Below, piece after piece: positions 1-6,451 of a stretch of 11,700 bases of DNA. Each line of letters begins with the position of its first letter. Positions within the stretch are counted from its first letter, which is position 1. A program made the position numbers and the translations under genes. The stretch is taken from positions 1 through 11,700 of the forward strand of contig JBGTLW010000308.1 in NCBI GenBank assembly GCA_041743835.1, read 5' to 3'. The notes under the pieces were generated by a model. The model did no database searches. It was not told the origin of the DNA and worked only from the letters and a program-made list of their open reading frames with translations. Source of the stretch: JBGTLW01 sp041743835 (GTDB lineage Bacteria; Planctomycetota; Phycisphaerae; Phycisphaerales; Phycisphaeraceae).

Positions 1-422
1 AGTACGTACACGACGAGACCGGCTTCAACTACCGCATGCCCAACCTCAACGCGGCCCTCGGCTGCGCCCAACTCGAACGCATCGACGACCTGCTGGCCAG
101 CAAACGCCGCCTCGCCGAACGTTATGCACAATCATTGTCACACATCGATGGCGTGAGCCTCTTCCCCGAGCCCGCCAACTGCCGAAGCAATCACTGGCTC
201 AATGCCGTCATGCTCGATCCCGCCTTGTCCGACCGCAGGGACACGCTCCTGGACGCACTCAACGACGCCGGCCTCCAGAGCCGCCCCATCTGGCAACCGA
301 TGCATCAGCTCGACATCTACGCCGGTTGTCCCTGCGGAAGCACCACCACCACCGAAGCCCTCGCCCACCGCGCCATCAATGTGCCCAGCAGTGCTGGGCT
401 GGTGACTTTACGCCAAGCATGA
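1..422 (+). CDS. DegT/DnrJ/EryC1-type sugar aminotransferase (LegC/PglE-like), C-terminal part
   Basis: This is the 3' end of a PLP-dependent nucleotide-sugar aminotransferase; the 5' end lies outside the window. The frame is open from base 3 (YVHDETGFNYRMPNLNAALG...) to the TGA at 420-422. The string NYRMPNLNAALGCAQLE is the conserved DegT/LegC segment that follows the PLP-lysine domain, and NHWLNAV, SRPIWQPMHQL and AINVPSS are typical of the small C-terminal domain, so about 140 of an expected ~380 residues are present. The ATG at 36 is internal to the conserved domain, not a start. Family members move an amino group from glutamate to the 4-keto (or 3-keto) carbon of a UDP-sugar. The NeuD/PglD domain and the 4,6-dehydratase downstream suggest a UDP-4-amino-4,6-dideoxy-HexNAc product (inference). 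The C-terminus looks complete for the family. Codons are strongly C/G-ending, unlike the next gene. Confidence 0.88.
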   Translation, partial: YVHDETGFNYRMPNLNAALGCAQLERIDDLLASKRRLAERYAQSLSHIDGVSLFPEPANCRSNHWLNAVMLDPALSDRRDTLLDALNDAGLQSRPIWQPMHQLDIYAGCPCGSTTTTEALAHRAINVPSSAGLVTLRQA

Positions 423-478
423 AGCCGCCGATTCTAAACAAGTGCCGGGTATGAACCAAAGTGCCAGTGATTTCACTC

Positions 479-1219
479 ATGCTGAAGCGCACGTTTGACA
501 TTCTCGTCTCCTCGGCGGCGCTTCTAGTGCTTGCGGTGCCGTTTGTTATCACCATGCTCATGCTGAGGCTGACTGGTGAGGGGAACGTGTGGTATCGCCA
601 GAATCGCGTCGGACATCAGGGCAGACCATTTCATGCACTGAAGTTTGCTACGATGGTCTCGGGCAGTGAAACGATGGTTGACGGAGGTTACACGCTACGA
701 AATGACCCACGTGTGTTACCACTGGGGCGTGTGTTGCGAAAAACTAAAATGAACGAATTACCGCAGATTCTCAACATCCTGAAAGGCGACATGAGTTTTG
801 TTGGCTGGCGTCCGGTTACGCCACGCAGCTTCGCGGAGTATCCGGATCACGTGAAGGAGCAGATCGTGCAGGTGTCACCGGGTCTTACAGGGATCGGTTC
901 AATCATTTTTCGCGACGAAGAGGCAATCGTGACAGAAGCCGTCGCGCGGGGTAAAGATGTCATGACTTGCTATCGTGAGGATATCAAGCCTTACAAGGGC
1001 GAATTAGAACTGTGGTATAAAAAGAATCGGAACTTTCGGCTGGACATGAAGATCATAACTGCCACCGCGTGGGTGGTTTTGTTTCCGCGAAGCAAATGGC
1101 ATCGCTCATGGTTCAAGGGGCTGCCGACACCGCAGTCACCGCTAATTAGGCGATGTTTGAGTTTCGAGTCATCGGATAATACTCAACCCGCGCATCCATC
1201 GAAATCCACGATCTCGTAA
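479..1219 (+). CDS. Bacterial sugar transferase (PglC/WcaJ-like phosphoglycosyl transferase), copy 1
   Basis: Predicted membrane phosphoglycosyl transferase that moves a sugar-1-phosphate from a UDP-sugar to polyprenyl phosphate, the first membrane step of glycan assembly. I choose the ATG at 479 (246 aa) over the GTG at 461, because it gives MLKRTFDIL, matching MIKRLFDIL of the paralogue at 5708; no clear Shine-Dalgarno is visible for either. One hydrophobic membrane helix lies at about residues 9-30. The family core follows: KFATM (55-59), LRNDPRVLPLGR (73-84), the catalytic-region string KTKMNELPQ (88-96), GDMSFVGWRP (103-112) and PGLTGIGS (134-141). Asn92-Glu93 stands where PglC has its Asp-Glu dyad, and Trp110 replaces the usual Pro of VGPRP. 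The tail after about residue 220 is not conserved in the paralogue. Codon choice is less GC-rich than in copy 2. Sugar substrate unknown. Confidence 0.9.
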   Translation: MLKRTFDILVSSAALLVLAVPFVITMLMLRLTGEGNVWYRQNRVGHQGRPFHALKFATMVSGSETMVDGGYTLRNDPRVLPLGRVLRKTKMNELPQILNILKGDMSFVGWRPVTPRSFAEYPDHVKEQIVQVSPGLTGIGSIIFRDEEAIVTEAVARGKDVMTCYREDIKPYKGELELWYKKNRNFRLDMKIITATAWVVLFPRSKWHRSWFKGLPTPQSPLIRRCLSFESSDNTQPAHPSKSTIS

Positions 1220-1232
1220 AATCTGGTATTGA

Positions 1233-1238
1233 TATAAT
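1233..1238 (+). promoter_or_regulatory. Possible -10 hexamer upstream of the fusion gene
   Basis: A perfect TATAAT lies in the 33-nt gap between the first sugar transferase and the NeuD/ATP-grasp gene, in a locally AT-rich stretch. No convincing -35 box is present 16-18 nt upstream. A start site about 7 nt downstream would leave almost no leader and would clip the AGGA ribosome-binding sequence at 1243-1246. It may be chance in AT-rich DNA, and the gene may simply be read from an upstream promoter. Confidence 0.2.
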
Positions 1239-1252
1239 ATGCAGGAAAACAC

Positions 1253-2935
1253 ATGACTCAGAAACCCGAACACACCCGTGAATTGCCCATTATCGTGATT
1301 GGCGCAGGAGGTCATGCGGGAGTGTTGATACACATTCTCGGCATGCTCAATCGACGCATTCTCTTTTCAACTGATTCGGACGCGGCGCAGTTCGGCAAGC
1401 GGTGCAATGAAGTTGAGATCCGAGGCAATGACGAACTAATTCTAGATCATTCCCCGGATTCCATAGAACTGGTCAATGGCGTAGGATCGGCGAATGTGCC
1501 CGATCTGAAGAGAGCCGTTTTCGAGCGATTCAAAAATGTTGGCTATCACTTTGCCTCTGTGATCCACCCGCAAGCAATTGTTTCCTCCAGTGCCAAATTG
1601 GGCGAAGGTGTGCAGATCATGGCCGGCGCGGTCATCCAGCACAATGTTGTCATGGGCGACAACACACTGGTAAACACGCGCGCGTCGGTGGGCCACGATT
1701 GTACGATCGGTCGGCACATTCACGTCGCGCCTGGCGTCACGGTATGCGGCGGTGTCCGGATCGGTGACGGTTCGCATATCGGTGCAGGATCAACCTTGAT
1801 TCAGTGCGTCAAACTTGGCTCAAAAGTCTTAGTTGGTGCCGGCTCTCTCGTGCTTCGCGACGCGACGGATCGAACCGTATTACTTGGCTCACCGGCGAGG
1901 CCGCGGGTAACGATCGCCCCCGACACAAAAAAGAGTCGGCCTGCGTATCCCATCATGCTTTCCGCATCAGGCAGGCGCGTCGGATTGATGCGCCTGCTAA
2001 TGGAGTCAGGCAGATCACTGGATATGGTTGCGTCGGTAATCGCGGCGGATGTGTCCGCGTTGAATCCCACTTACCACTCGGCCGACCGGGCCGTCACGGT
2101 ACCTCCGTATGAACGATCTGAATGTCTTGAGGTCCTGTTAACGATATGCGGCGAGCATGGTGTTAGGCTCATCATCCCGACGATCGACCCCGATCTGACA
2201 TTCTACGCTCGGCATCTCGAAAGATTTCGTGACATCGGTGTCCAGATCATGATCGGCAGTGCAGATACCGTGAAGATCGGCAACGACAAACGGCGGACTC
2301 ATCAATGGTTGGTTGAGAAGGGTTTGCCCACCGTCAATCAGATGGACGCTGATGCGTACCTTCAGCATCCGCCGGACTGGGAGTTTCCGCTGTTCGTCAA
2401 ACCGCTGTCCGGCAGTTCATCCATCGGAGTGGCCACGGTTCGTGATATCGACGAGTTACATCACATCGTTCGCAACGGGGACTACCTGGTGCAGACCGTG
2501 GCCCCCGGTCACGAGTACACCGTGGACGTGTACGTGGATCGAACGGGCCAATGTCGGTGTGCCGTGCCACGCCTGCGGCTGGAGACGCGAGGCGGGGAGG
2601 TGACCAAGGGCGTGACGGTGCGCCATGAAGGCATCCAAGACCTCGCCCGCCGCGTCGTTGAGTCCCTGCCGGGTGCGTGGGGCGTCATGAATATCCAAAT
2701 CTTCTACGACCAAACCACCGGCCAACTCAACGTCATCGAGATCAACCCGCGCTTTGGCGGCGGCTACCCGCTGACCCACGCGGCCGGAGCCCACATGACC
2801 CGCTGGATGATCGAAGAAGCCATGGGTCTGCCTAGTACCGCCCGCGACGACACCTGGCAGGATGGCCTGGTCATGCTGCGATACGACGAGGCGGTGTATG
2901 TGACTCGTGAGCAGGCGGGGCTTGACGCGACGTGA
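1253..2935 (+). CDS. Fusion protein: NeuD/PglD-type acyltransferase + ATP-grasp ligase
   Basis: A 560-residue two-domain protein. Residues 13-216 are a NeuD/PglD-type sugar acyltransferase: a nucleotide-sugar-binding Rossmann-like start (IVIGAGGHA, 14-22), then a left-handed beta-helix of hexapeptide repeats (about 104-205) with the catalytic-type His148 in SVGHDCTIG, ending in LLGSPARP. After a short linker (217-232), residues 233-545 form an ATP-grasp domain of the carbamoyl-phosphate-synthase-like type: ASGRRVG (238-244), DKRRTHQWL (345-353), the ATP-binding FVKPLSGSSSIGV (381-393, Lys383) and the metal-binding IEINPRFGGG (495-504, Glu496/Asn498). The first domain should N- or O-acylate an amino sugar using acyl-CoA. 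The second should ligate a carboxylate to an amine or similar using ATP; its substrate cannot be told. AGGA at 1243-1246 sits 6 nt before the ATG. An internal ATG at 1955 could express the ATP-grasp half alone. Front-half codons are less GC-rich than those after about 2450. Confidence 0.9.
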   Translation: MTQKPEHTRELPIIVIGAGGHAGVLIHILGMLNRRILFSTDSDAAQFGKRCNEVEIRGNDELILDHSPDSIELVNGVGSANVPDLKRAVFERFKNVGYHFASVIHPQAIVSSSAKLGEGVQIMAGAVIQHNVVMGDNTLVNTRASVGHDCTIGRHIHVAPGVTVCGGVRIGDGSHIGAGSTLIQCVKLGSKVLVGAGSLVLRDATDRTVLLGSPARPRVTIAPDTKKSRPAYPIMLSASGRRVGLMRLLMESGRSLDMVASVIAADVSALNPTYHSADRAVTVPPYERSECLEVLLTICGEHGVRLIIPTIDPDLTFYARHLERFRDIGVQIMIGSADTVKIGNDKRRTHQWLVEKGLPTVNQMDADAYLQHPPDWEFPLFVKPLSGSSSIGVATVRDIDELHHIVRNGDYLVQTVAPGHEYTVDVYVDRTGQCRCAVPRLRLETRGGEVTKGVTVRHEGIQDLARRVVESLPGAWGVMNIQIFYDQTTGQLNVIEINPRFGGGYPLTHAAGAHMTRWMIEEAMGLPSTARDDTWQDGLVMLRYDEAVYVTREQAGLDAT

Positions 2936-3630
2936 TGATGACCATACCCAGATGGCTGGTCCTGTTTGATGTTGATGGCACGCTGCTGGTCACCGGGGGG
3001 GCGGGCAGCCGGGCGATCAAGAAGGCGATGTCACATCTACTCGGCGACCACTTCGCTTGGCATCCGATCACCCCGGGCTTGCTAGACCCGCAAATCTATG
3101 CCGAACTGGCCATGAAGAATGGTGTCGCTAAGCCCGACGAACGTCACGACGACTATCGGCGCCTCTACCTCGAAGCGCTTCGGGAGGAACTGGGGCAAGC
3201 GGGCGACGAGGCGCGGGTGTTGCCGGGGGTCCGAAGCCTGCTCGATCAACTCACCGCGCGCGATGATGTAGTGATCGGCCTCCTCACCGGCAACTACCGT
3301 CGCGGCGTCGAACTGAAACTGGCGGCGGCGGGTTTGTCCATGGAAATCTTCACGCACAACGCGTTCGCAGAGGACGCATCCTCCCGCAAGGGACTGGTGA
3401 AGTTCTTGCTGGAGCGCTGGGCGGCCGAGCACGGGGAGCCGATCGACCCCGCGCGCGTCTTCGTCCTCGGAGACACCCCCCGCGACGTCGCCTGCGCCGC
3501 AGCATCCGGCTGCCGCTCGGTCGCGGTGGCGACCGGCTGGTACACTGAACAACAGCTCCGCGACGCCGGGGCGGATTTGGTTTTGCCCGACTTCTCTGAC
3601 CCATCGCCTTTGCTGGAACTCCTTGGTTGA
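2935..3630 (+). CDS. HAD-superfamily hydrolase (phosphoglycolate-phosphatase-like)
   Basis: A 231-residue cytoplasmic HAD phosphatase. All four motifs are visible (numbered from the ATG at 2935): FDVDGTL with nucleophile Asp12 and acid Asp14; LLTGN with Thr118; the motif III lysine in SRKGLV (Lys152); and VLGDTPRDVACA with Asp180 and Asp184. The helical insert between motifs I and II (about 20-95) is a C1-type cap, as in phosphoglycolate phosphatases. The ATG overlaps the stop of the fusion gene (TGATG), so translation is probably coupled; GTG at 2932 and ATG at 2938 are in-frame alternatives. The coupling suggests its substrate is made or used by the acyltransferase/ATP-grasp protein, for example a phosphorylated sugar or acyl-phosphate intermediate, but that is inference and a general house-cleaning phosphatase remains possible. 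Confidence 0.88.
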   Translation: MMTIPRWLVLFDVDGTLLVTGGAGSRAIKKAMSHLLGDHFAWHPITPGLLDPQIYAELAMKNGVAKPDERHDDYRRLYLEALREELGQAGDEARVLPGVRSLLDQLTARDDVVIGLLTGNYRRGVELKLAAAGLSMEIFTHNAFAEDASSRKGLVKFLLERWAAEHGEPIDPARVFVLGDTPRDVACAAASGCRSVAVATGWYTEQQLRDAGADLVLPDFSDPSPLLELLG

Positions 3631-3693
3631 ATGAACGCACCGTGCCCAGCCGCACAAGCCCGTAGCGACGAAAAACCGATACCAGATCGACAT

Positions 3694-4884
3694 ATGAAAC
3701 AGATGCTTCAACTCATCGGCCGGGACGAACCGCTCTTCGATCAAGACCTGACAAGCCACGGCGGGCCCCTCGACGAGATGGTGCGCGGCGGCCGCTTCCT
3801 GGTCATCGGCGGGGCGGGGTCCATCGGCTCGGCTGTGGTGCGCCAGCTATTCGCCCGCAAGCCCCGCGTCCTCCACGTGGCTGACATCTCGGAGAACAAC
3901 CTCGCCGAGTTGGTGCGCGACATCCGCAGTTCCATGGGCTATATCGAAGGCGACTTCCGCGCGTTTGCGCTCGACTGTGGCGGGGCCGAGTTCGAGGCCA
4001 TGATCGACGCCTGCGGCCCCTATGACTACGTCCTCAACTTCTCCGCGCTCAAGCACGTCCGCAGCGAGAAAGACCCCTTCACACTCATGCGGATGATCCA
4101 GGTCAACATCTTCAACACCGACAAGACCGTCGCTCAGGCGATGGCGATGGGGGCGAAGAAATACTTCTGCGTCTCCACCGACAAGGCCTCGAACCCCGTG
4201 AACATGATGGGTGCCTCCAAGCGCATCATGGAGATGTTCCTCATGCGGCGCAGCGGGCAGATGCCCGTGTCCAGTGCGCGGTTCGCCAACGTCGCGTTCA
4301 GCGATGGCTCGCTGCCCCACGGCTGGACCGTCCGCCTCCGCAAGCGCCAGCCGATCGTCGCACCCAACGATGTCCGACGCTACTTCGTCACCGACGATGA
4401 GGGCGCGATCCTCTGCCTCCTCTCAACCTTCCTTGGCCAGACCCGCGACATCTTCTTCCCCAAGCTCTCCGCCAAGCTGCACCTGATCACCTTCAGTGAG
4501 ATGGCGGTCCGCTACCTGCGCTCGGTCGGGTATGAACCTGTTGAGTGCGCCAGTGAGGATGAAGCCCGCGCGCGCATGGCCGATCTACCCGCTCAAGGGA
4601 AATGGCCCGTCTTCTTTTTCAAGAGCGACACCACGGGCGAGAAAGATTTTGAGGAGTTCTACACCGACCAGGAAGATGTGGACTGGGACACCTTCGCCGA
4701 CGTCGGCGTGGTGAAGAACGATGTCGCATGGGACGCCAAAGCGTTGGACCACTTCGAGCAGACCATCCAAAGACTCCGCGCTGCGGGCCGCTGGGACAAA
4801 CCCGAACTGGTCACGCTTTTCAACCAGATGCTCCCAAACTTCGACCACAAAGACACGGGTAAGTACCTCGACGGGAAGATGTGA
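3694..4884 (+). CDS. CapD/LegB-type nucleotide-sugar 4,6-dehydratase
   Basis: An extended short-chain dehydrogenase of the polysaccharide-biosynthesis (CapD/FlaA1/WbpM) type, predicted to convert UDP-GlcNAc to a UDP-4-keto-6-deoxy-HexNAc with bound NAD(P). Residues from the ATG at 3694 (396 aa): Rossmann GGAGSIGS (39-46), ALKHVRSEKDP (118-128), catalytic STDK (161-164) and NPVNMMGASKR (167-177). Met at the usual Tyr site of YxxxK is normal for WbpM-like members, where the Asp-Lys of STDK takes over catalysis. No membrane helices precede it, so it is the soluble LegB-like kind rather than PglF-like. An in-frame ATG at 3631 directly abuts the HAD stop and would add 21 Ala/Pro-rich residues; I prefer 3694 because MLQLIGRDEPLF looks like the family's usual beginning, but 3631 cannot be excluded. 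The C-terminal ~120 residues are a family extension of unclear role. Confidence 0.9.
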   Translation: MKQMLQLIGRDEPLFDQDLTSHGGPLDEMVRGGRFLVIGGAGSIGSAVVRQLFARKPRVLHVADISENNLAELVRDIRSSMGYIEGDFRAFALDCGGAEFEAMIDACGPYDYVLNFSALKHVRSEKDPFTLMRMIQVNIFNTDKTVAQAMAMGAKKYFCVSTDKASNPVNMMGASKRIMEMFLMRRSGQMPVSSARFANVAFSDGSLPHGWTVRLRKRQPIVAPNDVRRYFVTDDEGAILCLLSTFLGQTRDIFFPKLSAKLHLITFSEMAVRYLRSVGYEPVECASEDEARARMADLPAQGKWPVFFFKSDTTGEKDFEEFYTDQEDVDWDTFADVGVVKNDVAWDAKALDHFEQTIQRLRAAGRWDKPELVTLFNQMLPNFDHKDTGKYLDGKM

Positions 4885-5022
4885 GAAGGATGCGACAGCT
4901 TTCAGCGTTCAAAAAGCTATCGTGATGTGGTTTTGCTGCTGGCCAATGAACGTTTGCACGCGGCCTCAGCTAATTCGGATAAACTTAGCGGAGTAAGGGC
5001 GGGCAACAAGCCGGAGCACGAC

Positions 5023-5253
5023 ATGTACGACCACATCACTAGTGACCCAGCGATCCTCGGTGGCAAACCCGTCATCCGTGGCACACGTATCAGCGTTGAG
5101 ATGATCCTCGAACTGGTCGCCTCGGGCGCGACGCGCGATGATATCCTCAGCCGTCATCCCCACCTCAGCGTCGCCGGCGTCGATCAGGCACTGGCCTACG
5201 CCGCCGCCGCTTTACGCCACGACGTCTTGCTCACCGAAGAGGTACCCGGGTGA
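5023..5253 (+). CDS. DUF433-family antitoxin
   Basis: A 76-residue protein beginning MYDHITSDPAILGGKPVIRGTR, the hallmark start of DUF433 (VapB-like) antitoxins, followed by a predicted helix-turn-helix (ISVEMILELVASGATRDDIL, then HLSVAGVDQALAYAA). It should bind and neutralise the downstream PIN-like protein and repress their shared promoter. I choose the ATG at 5023 because the conserved N-terminus begins there and GGAG at 5013-5016 lies 6 nt upstream; the frame stays open back to a GTG at 4927 without homologous sequence. The 138-nt gap from the dehydratase holds only weak promoter-like hexamers (TTGCAC at 4954 and GATAAA at 4978, 18 nt apart). The stop overlaps the toxin start by 4 nt (GTGA). 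Confidence 0.9.
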   Translation: MYDHITSDPAILGGKPVIRGTRISVEMILELVASGATRDDILSRHPHLSVAGVDQALAYAAAALRHDVLLTEEVPG

Positions 5254-5630
5254 ACGGTCTTCGGCTACTCAGCGATGAGAACATTGATCCACGCGTCACC
5301 GCTTATCTGCGGGAAGCCGGTTTCGATGTCACCGATGTCTACGACACCGGCCTTCGCGGCTGCCCCGACCAACAAGTCCTCGACCTTGCTTACCAGCAGC
5401 AACGCGTCATCCTGACACACGATTCGGACTTCGGCGCGATGGCGATCCACCAGCGCCAGCCGATGATCGGCATCATCTATCTACGCCCCGGCCACATCGA
5501 CCCCGCCTTCACCATCGCCACCCTCGACGCCATCCGCCACGCTGATCCCGACCTCCAAACCCCGTTCCTTCTCGTCGCCAAGCGCATCGGCACGCGTGTC
5601 ACCATGCGCCTCCGCAGGCCGATACACTGA
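5250..5630 (+). CDS. DUF5615-family PIN-like toxin
   Basis: A 126-residue protein of the DUF5615 PIN-like (Mut7-C-related) type, the usual partner of DUF433 antitoxins. Acidic residues suited to a metal-dependent nuclease site are visible: Asp9-Glu10 in LLSDENIDPRV, Asp58 and Asp60 in THDSDFGAMA. The family is thought to act as an RNase in type II toxin-antitoxin pairs, though activity has rarely been shown. It starts at a GTG overlapping the antitoxin stop, with AGAGG at 5238-5242 giving a 7-nt spacing. The C-terminal half (LLVAKRIGTRVTMRLRRPIH) is basic, which would fit RNA binding. The pair interrupts an otherwise continuous glycan gene row and probably arrived as an independent unit. Confidence 0.87.
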   Translation: MNGLRLLSDENIDPRVTAYLREAGFDVTDVYDTGLRGCPDQQVLDLAYQQQRVILTHDSDFGAMAIHQRQPMIGIIYLRPGHIDPAFTIATLDAIRHADPDLQTPFLLVAKRIGTRVTMRLRRPIH

Positions 5631-5707
5631 AAGCAGCGAACCCTCATTGCGAGTGATTAGCCGCGAACGCTCACACCTCATCCCCACTACCGACAACCGA
5701 CTACCCC

Positions 5708-6451
5708 ATGATCAAACGCCTCTTCGACATCCTCTTCGCCATCTTCTGGCTGGCCCTCCTATCCGTGCCGCTGCTGGCCATCATGCTGATCCTCAAGCTC
5801 ACGGGCGAGCACAAGGTCTGGTTCCTTCAAGAGCGTGTGGGTTTACACGGCAGGCGCTTCAAGGTCTACAAGTTCGCCACCATGCGCACCGACTCGGAGT
5901 GGACCGGCAACAAAGACATCACCCTCCGCAACGACCCGCGCGTCCTGCCCGTCGGCCGCTACCTCCGCAAGGGCAAGATCAACGAGGTCCCGCAGATCAT
6001 CAACATCCTCATCGGCGACATGAGTGTCGTCGGCTGGCGTCCGCTGATGCCCAAGAGCTTCGCGTATTACCCCGAGCACGTGCAGGAAAAAATCATCAAC
6101 CTCAAGCCCGGCCTCACGGGCATCGGCTCCATCGTCTTCCGCGATGAAGAAGCCATCACCGCCTCAGCTGACAAACCCCCCGAGCGCGTGTACAAAGAAG
6201 ACATCGCCCCCTACAAAGGCGAACTCGAGCTGTGGTACCAGGACCACCAGAGCCTCTGGCTGGACCTGAAGATCGTCCTAGCCACCGGCTGGGCCGTGAT
6301 CAGCCCGGGCAGCCGACCACACGAGACATGGTTCCAAGGCCTGCCCCCGAAACCGGCCGGCCTCGCGGCCATCGCGGATCGCATCAAACAGGCGTCCCCA
6401 TCACCTGCCGATACCACCGCACCGTCGGCTCAAGACCCCGCTCAAAACTGA
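5708..6451 (+). CDS. Bacterial sugar transferase (PglC/WcaJ-like phosphoglycosyl transferase), copy 2
   Basis: A 247-residue paralogue of the product at 479-1219, clearly similar along its whole core (by eye somewhat over half identical). One hydrophobic helix lies at about 9-30. The motifs are KFATM (55-59), LRNDPRVLPVGR (73-84), KGKINEVPQ (88-96), GDMSVVGWRP (103-112), PGLTGIGSIVFRDEEA (134-149) and APYKGELELWY. It also has Asn92-Glu93 in place of Asp-Glu and Trp at VGxRP, so both copies belong to one variant subfamily. Codons are strongly C/G-ending, as in the flanking genes. No Shine-Dalgarno is visible before the ATG. The last ~23 residues (Pro/Ala/Ser-rich, no family match) are encoded opposite the conserved 3' end of the epimerase gene. 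Having two such enzymes suggests two different initiating sugars or a recent exchange of one. Confidence 0.9.
   Translation: MIKRLFDILFAIFWLALLSVPLLAIMLILKLTGEHKVWFLQERVGLHGRRFKVYKFATMRTDSEWTGNKDITLRNDPRVLPVGRYLRKGKINEVPQIINILIGDMSVVGWRPLMPKSFAYYPEHVQEKIINLKPGLTGIGSIVFRDEEAITASADKPPERVYKEDIAPYKGELELWYQDHQSLWLDLKIVLATGWAVISPGSRPHETWFQGLPPKPAGLAAIADRIKQASPSPADTTAPSAQDPAQN

Noticed and set aside
3082..3759. 225-residue minus-strand reading frame
   Set aside because: Antisense shadow of the HAD gene and the start of the dehydratase, both of which have complete catalytic motifs.
4898..4918. Terminator after the dehydratase
   Set aside because: AGCTTT and AAAGCT can pair over 6 bp with a 9-nt loop, but the stem is short, AT-rich and not followed by a T-run.
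5596..6147. 183-residue plus-strand frame overlapping the second sugar transferase
   Set aside because: Frame-shifted shadow with His/Pro/Arg-rich composition; the other frame carries the conserved sugar transferase motifs.
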